From contig JAKIUD010000120.1 of the NCBI GenBank assembly GCA_021647765.1, positions 1 through 5,180 of the forward strand: a stretch of 5,180 nt of DNA. Direction: 5' to 3'. The notes under the pieces were generated by a model. The model was given only the letters and a program-made list of their open reading frames with translations, had not been told where the DNA came from and made no database searches. Position 1 is the stretch's first letter. Each line of letters opens with the position of its first letter. Positions 1 to 4,963 of the stretch are shown here, one piece after another. This DNA is from Desulfuromusa sp. GTDB taxonomy: Bacteria; Desulfobacterota; Desulfuromonadia; Desulfuromonadales; Geopsychrobacteraceae. Position numbers and translations under genes: made by a program.

Positions 1-35
1 TTTGCCAAGTCTAAACCGATAGTGGTAATCTTCAT
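1..35 (-). CDS. IS110-family transposase, N-terminal fragment (runs off the window)
   Basis: Read on the minus strand from the ATG at 35-33, the first eleven codons give M-K-I-T-T-I-G-L-D-L-A, followed by a partial Lys/Asn codon. The G-L-D-L-A-K start is the hallmark of IS110/IS1111 transposases. Its Asp (residue 9 here) is the first acid of the RuvC-like DEDD catalytic site. A purine-rich ribosome-binding site, GAGGAGA, lies about 6-7 bases upstream (43-49). The family moves by a circular intermediate and, in the IS110 group, by RNA-guided recombination. Only 35 bases are visible, so intactness and subgroup cannot be judged. The family call rests on a short but distinctive motif. Confidence 0.82.
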   Translation of the reverse strand, partial: MKITTIGLDLA

Positions 36-55
36 GGTGGTCTCCTCTCGTTTCT

Positions 56-130
56 GTTGATGGAATGATTGATTACCATCATGGCGCATTGACGCCGATG
101 AGTGAAGCGGGGGAGACCATCTCATCGGAT
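56..130 (-). ncRNA. Candidate IS110 bridge-RNA region (structured transposase leader)
   Basis: On the minus strand the transposase leader can form consecutive stem-loops. The first is a perfect 8-bp stem CCGATGAG/CTCATCGG (128-121 with 102-95) around an 18-base loop. The second is a 5-bp stem GGCGT/GCGCC (96-92 with 87-83, one G-U pair) with a CAAT loop, competing with the first for two bases. The third is a 5-bp stem GATGG/CCATC (80-76 with 63-59) around a 12-base loop. In the IS110 group the region between the left end and the transposase is known to encode a bridge RNA with target- and donor-binding loops. Assigning that role here is inference: neither the guides nor the element ends can be checked. 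In the IS1111 group the RNA lies at the other end, so this could simply be untranslated leader. Confidence 0.25.
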
Positions 131-162
131 TTGCTGAACATTTCCTTAAACTATTACCATTC

Positions 163-185
163 TAGACACCCCAAAAAAATGTCTA
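163..185. repeat. Inverted repeat TAGACA-N11-TGTCTA between the IS and msrA
   Basis: TAGACA (163-168) and TGTCTA (180-185) are perfect 6-bp inverted repeats around an 11-base CCCC/A7 spacer. The site lies 17 bases beyond the msrA stop codon. IS110-family elements often insert at or beside palindromic or stem-loop targets, so this may mark the junction. The T-run on the msrA-sense strand falls inside the loop rather than after the stem, so it does not look like a normal intrinsic terminator for msrA. No other terminator is visible for that gene. Confidence 0.45.
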
Positions 186-201
186 TGTTTCAACCTATCT
201 G

Positions 202-1068
202 CTACTTCCGCTTTGGTGCAGGACAAGTCAACCCTTCAAACTGTCGACAAGCTGTTGCAACATATTCAACTAAAGAATTTTGTGCCGCTGCAGACAATCC
301 CAGCAAACCAACCTCTTTTTTCAAATCTTCAGGATTGCCATTGCAGCCAAGATAACCATTTATCCGCGCAGCTGCAGTTGATGCAACAAACTGGTCAACA
401 TCCGGATAGATGTGTTTAAACTCCTCAACCAGCTTATCCATCTGACGAAGATAATATTTCTGATGGTAATCCTCAGCCGGATAAAAAACTCCGGCCTTTT
501 CAATCGCACTATAAACAGGGCGTTTTTTTGATTTCTCAATTAACTCACGGGATCGTTCTGCCTGAACGCGTTGCTCTTCTGACAGATAAAAAATGGCGTT
601 TCGATACTGGCGGCTAAAAACTTCAGAAGTTGGATCATGGTTCGCCCAGAAAACATCCAGGAGCTGTTGGTAGGATATTTCCTGCGGATTAAATTCAACC
701 TGCACCGTTTCACTGTAATCTTTCATGCGCCGATAACTGGGATCATGAGCAGAGCCCCCGGCATAACCGGCACTGGTTCGATAGACCCCCTGAAGACTCC
801 CGAACCGGGAGTCAACCCCCCAAAATCAGCCAAGGGCAAACAACGCAATCTCGGTTTTATCTGGTGTACGGAGATCTATTTCAGGGCGGGGAACTTCCCC
901 CTTTTGGTCAGCATGAGCGAGATTTGGTTGACCTGTCTGAAAAAGAGAGGAACCCTCCTTTGAACCAGCTGACAGCCACAAGGCTGCCCCGACAAAACAA
1001 CCGAGGAGAATCATGACCCGGATGCCCCATACTTGAAATTTCATTTTAGTTCGTTGCATAGATGTCAT
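202..1068 (-). CDS. msrA: Selenocysteine-containing peptide-methionine (S)-S-oxide reductase MsrA, exported or membrane-anchored
   Basis: MsrA reduces methionine-S-sulfoxide in proteins. The frame is open from the ATG at 1068 to the TAG at 202 (288 residues) except for one TGA at 828-826. This TGA stands exactly where the catalytic Cys belongs: F-A-L-G-U81-F82-W83-G84. Downstream the family pattern continues without a break: G-Y-A-G-G (101-105), Tyr112, Glu120 in S-E-T-V-Q-V, Tyr155 in R-Q-Y-R-N-A, and F-Y-P-A-E-D-Y-H-Q (195-203). Tyr112, Glu120 and Tyr155 match the active-site Tyr/Glu/Tyr of bovine MsrA by spacing from the catalytic residue or by local motif. Cys242, Cys274 and Cys282 are candidate resolving cysteines. 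Residues 1-35 carry basic residues and then a hydrophobic stretch (about 18-33), suggesting export or an inner-membrane anchor. This start is preferred because AAGGAG (1081-1076) lies 7 bases upstream; an ATG at 1086 lacks that support. A SECIS-like hairpin follows the TGA. Sec-MsrAs are known in other organisms. A recent nonsense mutation is the alternative, but it fits less well. Confidence 0.88.
795..828 (-). promoter_or_regulatory. Bacterial SECIS element with its UGA (Sec) codon
   Basis: On the msrA mRNA the UGA (828-826) is followed by 12 bases and then a perfect 7-bp stem GACUCCC/GGGAGUC (813-807 with 801-795), closed by the 5-base loop GGUUC (806-802). The loop begins 19 bases after the UGA. 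Bacterial SECIS elements lie inside the coding region just after the UGA, with a short apical loop carrying a G near its 5' side roughly 16-37 bases from the codon, and they recruit SelB with Sec-tRNA. Spacing, stem and GG-U loop all fit. Whether the genome carries selA, selB, selC and selD cannot be seen here. Confidence 0.82.
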
Positions 1069-1075
1069 TCTCGCA

Positions 1076-1106
1076 CTCCTTGCCATTCCCCGACAAGAGC
1101 AAGGAA
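1076..1106 (-). promoter_or_regulatory. Hairpin enclosing the msrA Shine-Dalgarno
   Basis: In the msrA leader, UUCCUUGC (1106-1099) can pair with GCAAGGAG (1083-1076) to give 8 bp, one of them G-U, around a 15-base loop. The 3' arm contains the whole AAGGAG Shine-Dalgarno (1081-1076), which is 7 bases from the ATG at 1068. Folding would hide the ribosome-binding site, so translation could depend on opening the stem through temperature, a protein or an upstream competing fold. The pairing is seen directly; a regulatory role is inferred. The transcription start is unknown, so the 5' arm might not be in the transcript. Confidence 0.4.
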
Positions 1107-1138
1107 CAAAATAAAGACCTGTTCAATCCCCAGATTGA

Positions 1139-1166
1139 TTGATTTTTCATCCAAAACCCGTAATAT
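1139..1166 (+). promoter_or_regulatory. Possible sigma70-like promoter for the iron-sulfur gene
   Basis: TTGATT (1139-1144) and TAATAT (1161-1166) are separated by 16 bases. Each matches four of six consensus positions. They lie 59 bases upstream of the start codon at 1225. A separate short palindrome CAATC-CCCA-GATTG (1124-1137) sits just upstream and could bind a regulator. No comparably convincing promoter was found for msrA on the minus strand in this shared 156-base divergent region. Confidence 0.3.
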
Positions 1167-1224
1167 TGATATCATCCAGTACTTATATTTCTGCAAATCA
1201 GTTTTAAAAGATTGGGGAGATAAT

Positions 1225-2505
1225 ATGGCTCACCACCCTCTTAAATCCAGTTATTCCAGCCTGGCAACTCGACTCAACCGCTACCCGCAAGGAGCCCCAC
1301 CATCTCAGTTGCTCTACAAAATCCTTGCTATCCTGTTCAGTGAAAAAGAAGCTGAGTTGGTTGCCCAACTGCCTATCAAACCCTTCAATGCCAACAAGGC
1401 CAGTCAAATCTGGAAACTCAATCTGACTGAAACCCGTAAGCTTCTTGAAGAGTTGGCCAGTCGAGCCATTCTGGTTGATCTGGATCAAAATGGCGAGTCG
1501 GTCTACGTTCTCCCTCCTCCCATGGCCGGTTTCTTTGAATTTTCCCTGATGCGTACCCGAGGTGATATCGACCAGAAAGTCCTCAGCGAACTATTTTATC
1601 AATATATGAATGTTGAAGAGGATTTTATCCGTGAGTTAATGGCGCGCGGAGAAACCCAACTTGGGAGGACTTTCATCCATGAACCCATCCTGACCAGTGA
1701 CGATGCTTTGCATGTTCTCGATTATGAACGTGCGACCGAGGTCATCAAAACTGCCTCCCATATTGGCGTTGGAACTTGTTATTGTCGCCACAAAATGTCC
1801 CATATGGGTAAAGCCTGCGACGCACCGATGGATATTTGCATGACCTTCAACAGTTCAGCAGCATCACTCACCAAGCATGGTCATGCTCGCCTGATCGATT
1901 CCACAGAGTGTCTCGATCTTTTACAGCAGGCGTATGATCACAATCTGGTGCAATTCGGGGAAAACGTTCGAGAAAGTGTGAGCTTTATCTGTAATTGCTG
2001 CGGCTGTTGTTGTGAAGCGATGATTGCTGCCCGACGCTTTACCATTCTGAACCCGGTGCACACGACCAACTTCATCCCGGAGATCGATCAACAAAATTGT
2101 ACCGGCTGCAGCAAGTGCGTTAACGTCTGTCCAGTGGAAGCCATTGCTCTCTCCTCAGCCAATGATCCAAAAAAACCTCACCGTAAACAAGCCACTTTGA
2201 TTGAAGATCGCTGCCTCGGCTGTGGTCTTTGTGTCCGCGCCTGCCCGGAAAAAGTCATCAAACTGAAATCACGCCTGGAACGAGTTCTAACCCCACTCAA
2301 CGGTGTTCATCGGGCAGTTGTTATGGCAATTGAACGGGGGAAATTGCAAAACCTGATTTTTGACAACCAGGCGCTGTTCAGCCATCGTGCCCTTGCAGCG
2401 ATCTTCGGCGTTATTTTACGACTGCCGCCCATCAAGCAAGCAATGGCCAGCAAACAGATGAAATCACGTTATCTGGAAAGACTGATTGCCCGGATGGATG
2501 TTTAG
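1225..2505 (+). CDS. Bis-[4Fe-4S] ferredoxin-like protein with an additional cysteine-dense central domain
   Basis: The product has 426 residues, no signal peptide and no clear membrane span, so it is probably a cytoplasmic electron-transfer protein. Residues about 25-100 look helical and resemble a small winged-helix fold (inference). The central region has C185-Y-C187-R-H-K, C198, C205 and then C256-N-C-C-G-C-C-C263. Two ferredoxin motifs follow: C292-x2-C295-x2-C298-x3-C302-P and C330-x2-C333-x2-C336-x3-C340-P, each the standard pattern for one [4Fe-4S] cluster. The basic C-terminus (about 345-426) has no recognised motif. The ATG at 1225 is chosen because GGGGAG (1214-1219) lies 5 bases upstream. 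The frame is open from 1033, but that extension crosses the msrA leader antisense and reads like non-coding sequence. Proteins of this layout occur in anaerobic Desulfobacterota-type genomes as uncharacterised 4Fe-4S proteins; redox partner and substrate are unknown. It is divergent from msrA. No intrinsic terminator is visible after its stop. Confidence 0.88.
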   Translation: MAHHPLKSSYSSLATRLNRYPQGAPPSQLLYKILAILFSEKEAELVAQLPIKPFNANKASQIWKLNLTETRKLLEELASRAILVDLDQNGESVYVLPPPMAGFFEFSLMRTRGDIDQKVLSELFYQYMNVEEDFIRELMARGETQLGRTFIHEPILTSDDALHVLDYERATEVIKTASHIGVGTCYCRHKMSHMGKACDAPMDICMTFNSSAASLTKHGHARLIDSTECLDLLQQAYDHNLVQFGENVRESVSFICNCCGCCCEAMIAARRFTILNPVHTTNFIPEIDQQNCTGCSKCVNVCPVEAIALSSANDPKKPHRKQATLIEDRCLGCGLCVRACPEKVIKLKSRLERVLTPLNGVHRAVVMAIERGKLQNLIFDNQALFSHRALAAIFGVILRLPPIKQAMASKQMKSRYLERLIARMDV

Positions 2506-2648
2506 GAACTACTTCTGATCAGTTGCAGAAACGCTGAATACTCCTGAAATATCATGATGCACGGTTTTCACAGATGTGTGTCGGGGTGGAGCTGCAATGA
2601 GTCAAAATTCATTCATGGATAGATATTTGTTCTCATGAAACCATCAAG

Positions 2649-2667
2649 TATGACTTGACTTGTCATA
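2649..2667. promoter_or_regulatory. Palindrome TATGAC-N7-GTCATA around the -35 box (candidate operator)
   Basis: TATGAC (2649-2654) and GTCATA (2662-2667) are perfect 6-bp half-sites. The 7-base spacer contains the whole -35 hexamer TTGACT (2655-2660). A dimeric regulator bound here would compete with RNA polymerase. No known consensus was recognised; the role is inferred from symmetry and position. Confidence 0.35.
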
Positions 2668-2682
2668 TATTAGTGATATAAG
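2655..2682 (+). promoter_or_regulatory. Sigma70-like promoter of the OmpA-family lipoprotein gene
   Basis: TTGACT (2655-2660, five of six consensus positions) and TATAAG (2677-2682, five of six) are separated by 16 bases. This gives a leader of about 50 bases before the ATG at 2739. It is the best promoter in the window. The rest of the 233-base gap after the iron-sulfur gene (2506-2648) shows no gene, no T-run terminator and no recognised RNA motif. Confidence 0.6.
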
Positions 2683-2738
2683 AAGAAGAGACAATTATCG
2701 AAGTCTTTCATTAACATTAAAAAGGAGGGAATTCCCCG

Positions 2739-4004
2739 ATGAAAAAGCTGCAAAGTTTATTATTGTTCACTCTGGTTGCCTTGCTAGCCAGCTGTGCTCC
2801 AGTTATGCAACCCCCCCTTAAAGCCCTTGATCCTAGCTCTTCAGTCACCTCAGGTGGAAAGTATGTTGCAAAAGTTGATAATTTTGAAGTGATTCTGGAT
2901 TCATCCTTAACAATGGAGAAAAGTTTCCTGGAGGCTCGCGATATCGTCAGCCGGATCAATCAGGGAATCCCATCTGATTTAAGCTATAACGGTGGGTTAC
3001 GTAGCCTTGGTCACAGTCGTTATCAGTCGAAAAACCCAACTGATCTGCTCTATGGAATGACCGCATACAATAAAGCCGGTTTTCATGCTGGACTCGGCAA
3101 AATCAAATATGTTGGTGGTTCAACCCCTATGGCTGCTGCTCTGTCAGCAGCAGGTAATGATCTGAAATCTGCTTCTGGAAAATCTGCACTGATCCTGGTC
3201 AGTGACGGTTTACATATGGATGATGGTCCAGCTGCAGCCAAAAATATAAAAGATATGCTTGGAAATAACCTCTGCATCTACACGATTGCTATCGGTCATG
3301 GAAATAATGGCGCAGGGCTGGACATGATGAAACAACTTGCCAACATCGGTCAGTGTGGATTTGCGACAACGGATGCTGATTTGTCTGACAATGCCAGCAT
3401 GGCAACCTTTATCAACAGTGTTTTCCTGGGTAAAGCGGCTCCGGTTGTTGTTAAACCAAAACCTGCTCCAGTTCCACTGCGTGACAGTGACGGTGATGGC
3501 GTAACCGATAACAAGGACAGATGTCCCAATACTCCTAAAGGAGCTTCAGTTGATAAAGTTGGTTGTCCACTTGACAGTGACGACGATGGCGTTTCTGATT
3601 ACCGCGACCAGTGCCCCGGCACCCCTGCAGGAGTATCTGTTGATGTCTACGGTTGCCCAACCAAACTGACCTTGCATATTAACTTTGGTCATGATAGCAG
3701 TGTCGTCGGTCCCGAGTATGATAGTGAGATTGCCAAGGCCGCTCAATGTATCAATGACTACCCTGGCAACTCCGTCTTTATCGATGGGCATACCGACAGT
3801 AGCGGTCCTGCAGCATACAATCAGAAACTCTCTGAACAACGTGCTGCTGCAGTTAAAAACCGTCTGATCGAAAAGTTCAACGTTAAAAGCTCCAGAATGG
3901 TTACACGTGGATTTGGTGAAGATCAGCCAGTTGCCAGTAACAAGACTGCAGCTGACAGATCCTTGAATCGTCGTGTAGACGTTCTATGTGGCGCAACGAA
4001 CTGA
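2739..4004 (+). CDS. Outer-membrane lipoprotein with vWA, TSP3 repeats and OmpA peptidoglycan-binding domain
   Basis: The 421-residue product starts with a lipoprotein signal peptide (M-K-K, hydrophobic 6-16) ending in the lipobox L-A-S-C19. Residue +2 is Ala, as expected for outer-membrane sorting. Residues about 45-230 form a von Willebrand A domain with a MIDAS-type metal site: D54-x-S56-x-T58, T129 in G-G-S-T-P and D156 in V-S-D-G. A Pro/Val/Lys linker (about 234-247) leads to two 30-residue thrombospondin-type-3 repeats starting at D249 and D279. Each has a D-x-D-x-D-G-type calcium loop and a C-P-x-T-P...G-C-P pair (C262/C276, C292/C306). The C-terminal OmpA domain (about 310-417) has D349-G-H-T-D353 and R368 in L-S-E-Q-R, matching the peptidoglycan-contacting Asp and Arg of E. 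coli OmpA at the same 15-residue spacing. AGGAGG (2723-2728) lies 10 bases before the ATG. It is likely monocistronic between its own promoter and a strong terminator. The ligand of the vWA domain is unknown; a structural or adhesive envelope role is inferred. Confidence 0.93.
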   Translation: MKKLQSLLLFTLVALLASCAPVMQPPLKALDPSSSVTSGGKYVAKVDNFEVILDSSLTMEKSFLEARDIVSRINQGIPSDLSYNGGLRSLGHSRYQSKNPTDLLYGMTAYNKAGFHAGLGKIKYVGGSTPMAAALSAAGNDLKSASGKSALILVSDGLHMDDGPAAAKNIKDMLGNNLCIYTIAIGHGNNGAGLDMMKQLANIGQCGFATTDADLSDNASMATFINSVFLGKAAPVVVKPKPAPVPLRDSDGDGVTDNKDRCPNTPKGASVDKVGCPLDSDDDGVSDYRDQCPGTPAGVSVDVYGCPTKLTLHINFGHDSSVVGPEYDSEIAKAAQCINDYPGNSVFIDGHTDSSGPAAYNQKLSEQRAAAVKNRLIEKFNVKSSRMVTRGFGEDQPVASNKTAADRSLNRRVDVLCGATN

Positions 4005-4025
4005 GAAAATATTTAATTGATCGAT

Positions 4026-4058
4026 AAAAAATGGGAGCCATTTGGCTCCCATTTTTTA
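4026..4058. terminator. Strong intrinsic terminator after the OmpA-family gene
   Basis: ATGGGAGCC (4031-4039) pairs perfectly with GGCTCCCAT (4044-4052) across an ATTT loop. Flanking A5 and T5 runs extend the stem to 14 bp. The T-run on the plus strand ends transcription 22 bases after the stop at 4004. The A-run would also make it work for any minus-strand transcript, although no minus-strand gene is seen to its right. Confidence 0.92.
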
Positions 4059-4123
4059 TTCTGTATTAACTTTTGTCAAATCAGACATGGTGATTCTTAC
4101 AAAGACAAGCGGAGACATCTTCA

Positions 4124-4765
4124 ATGAGAAAACTCTTCTGCCTACTACTGCTCCTACTCATTCCAGCTCTGACAGGGGCTGAACCGACCATCAACTGTCA
4201 CTGTTTTCAGGATCGCACCTTCAATCATCGGGACACTGCAGCGGCCGACTCTTATTTTCTGGCAACTACGCAGAATTCCTTCATCTCCCTGATCTATGGA
4301 GTCGACAAAAGCACTTTAGTTAAAGCAAAAATGTCAGGGACAAGTGGGACTCATTTATGGATTCTCTTCGATGTTGCAGCACGCAGCCAGCAGGATATCA
4401 ACAAGGTCGCCAAGATTTATTCACGCACTAAACATTGGGGAAAAGTCTTTAAAGAACTACACTTCACTCCACAGCAATTAGAGGGGAAATATTGGCAACT
4501 GAGCAACAACCCGGAACAGTTGGCTGAGCATATTGTCGATCTACAATTGAGCCAATATTTTTCTGTGACGGCTGACCAAATTAAAAACTGGCGCGAACAG
4601 GGGATGAATCGGAAAGAACTCATTCTGGCGATTTTATTGGAAGGAGATCCCGCCTCTCTCTACAATCGAGTCAACAGCAGGATGCAGACTTGGGGAAAAC
4701 TCTTATTTGATCAAGGGTTGGTGGATGGCAAGGCAATCAACAAACGCTTGAGAGAACTTATGTAA
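4124..4765 (+). CDS. Secreted or periplasmic protein of unknown function
   Basis: The 213-residue product is not assigned to a family. It begins with a clear Sec signal peptide: M-R-K, a leucine-rich hydrophobic core (4-16), and a likely cleavage after A19 in T-G-A/E-P. The mature protein opens with a C25-H-C27-F motif, its only two cysteines, which could form a disulfide or bind metal or heme-like ligands (speculative; there is no C-x-x-C-H). The remainder looks alpha/beta with a charged helical C-terminal half and many Gln, Asn, Lys and Trp residues (W79, W105, W124, W156, W190). No membrane span follows the signal. GGAGA (4111-4115) lies 8 bases before the ATG, supporting the start. The upstream terminator separates it from the OmpA-family gene. 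TTGTCA (4073-4078) could serve as a -35, but no good -10 follows. It is a real gene by start, codon texture and signal peptide. Confidence 0.82.
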   Translation: MRKLFCLLLLLLIPALTGAEPTINCHCFQDRTFNHRDTAAADSYFLATTQNSFISLIYGVDKSTLVKAKMSGTSGTHLWILFDVAARSQQDINKVAKIYSRTKHWGKVFKELHFTPQQLEGKYWQLSNNPEQLAEHIVDLQLSQYFSVTADQIKNWREQGMNRKELILAILLEGDPASLYNRVNSRMQTWGKLLFDQGLVDGKAINKRLRELM

Positions 4766-4963
4766 CGAGCCAAACAGACCCAAACCAGAGAGAGACAGCC
4801 TCCCAGTGCAAGCATATTTCTATTAATTATTGTACCAAAGCCCTGCAGGTGATAAAAATAGCTATAGTTTCCACTCTTTTTGTCCGTGGTACAAGTGGTT
4901 TGATTGTATGTATTGTCTTGAAACGGCTAAGATTCAAAGATCGCCGAGGTTAAATAAACAAGA
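4766..4963. other. Gap without a large gene; contains inverted repeat TTGTACCA/TGGTACAA
   Basis: No coding region or known RNA was recognised here. The main structure is a perfect 8-bp inverted repeat, TTGTACCA (4830-4837) and TGGTACAA (4887-4894), with a 49-base spacer. An alternative pairing, CCACT (4871-4875) with AGTGG (4894-4898), overlaps its right arm, so two folds could compete. Further right, CGGC (4924-4927) can pair with GCCG (4943-4946) beside a GAGG motif (4946-4949). No T-run terminator follows the gene ending at 4765. Confidence 0.35.

Larger units (their letters stand above)
1..163 (-). mobile_element. Left end of an IS110-family insertion sequence (partial; outer boundary uncertain)
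   Basis: The window opens inside an insertion sequence read on the minus strand: the transposase start codon lies at 33-35 and the rest of the gene is off the left edge. The non-coding leader runs rightward towards the 3' end of msrA, which stops at 202. The exact terminus cannot be fixed. IS110 elements usually lack clear terminal inverted repeats and often make no target duplication, and only one end is visible. I place the boundary near 163 because a 6-bp inverted repeat (163-168/180-185) looks like target-site DNA, but anywhere from about 130 to 201 is possible. The leader is rich in short stem-loops, as expected if it encodes the family's guide (bridge) RNA. Confidence 0.55.

Noticed and set aside
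163..185. Intrinsic terminator for msrA
   Set aside because: The T-run on the msrA-sense strand lies within the loop, not after the 3' arm, and the stem is only 6 bp.
65..419. Plus-strand open frames at 65-355 and 213-419
   Set aside because: They lie antisense to the msrA 3' end and across the IS leader. They have no convincing ribosome-binding site and no protein-like composition.
637..963. Plus-strand open frame at 637-963
   Set aside because: It is antisense to the catalytic core of msrA and reads as a shadow of that gene.
826..1068. A separate small exported protein ending at 826, with msrA starting at 726 as an independent 174-residue gene
   Set aside because: The 726 start would lack the catalytic G-x-F-W-G motif. 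Codons between 825 and 727 read as canonical MsrA sequence in the same frame, and a SECIS-like hairpin follows the TGA. One recoded gene explains all of this.
202..1068. msrA as a pseudogene inactivated by a nonsense mutation
   Set aside because: There is only one stop, it is at the nucleophile codon and is a TGA, no frameshift is seen, and the hairpin has SECIS geometry. It remains the main alternative if the genome lacks the Sec machinery.
1033..1224. 64-residue N-terminal extension of the iron-sulfur protein
   Set aside because: It overlaps the msrA start antisense, has low-complexity basic/Ser composition and no Shine-Dalgarno. The ATG at 1225 has one at good spacing.
1204..1488. Minus-strand open frame inside the iron-sulfur gene
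   Set aside because: Complementary shadow of a well-supported gene.
2717..3839. Minus-strand frames at 2717-2959, 3083-3277 and 3546-3839, and the plus-strand frame at 3685-3867
   Set aside because: All overlap the clearly recognised vWA/TSP3/OmpA lipoprotein gene in other frames and show no family features.
4417..4623. Minus-strand open frame inside the secreted protein gene
   Set aside because: Shadow frame without a ribosome-binding site. The plus-strand gene has a signal peptide and good start signals.
4838..4963. Riboswitch (for example c-di-GMP type) upstream of 4964
   Set aside because: The conserved core sequences of riboswitches I know are not present; only generic short stems are visible.
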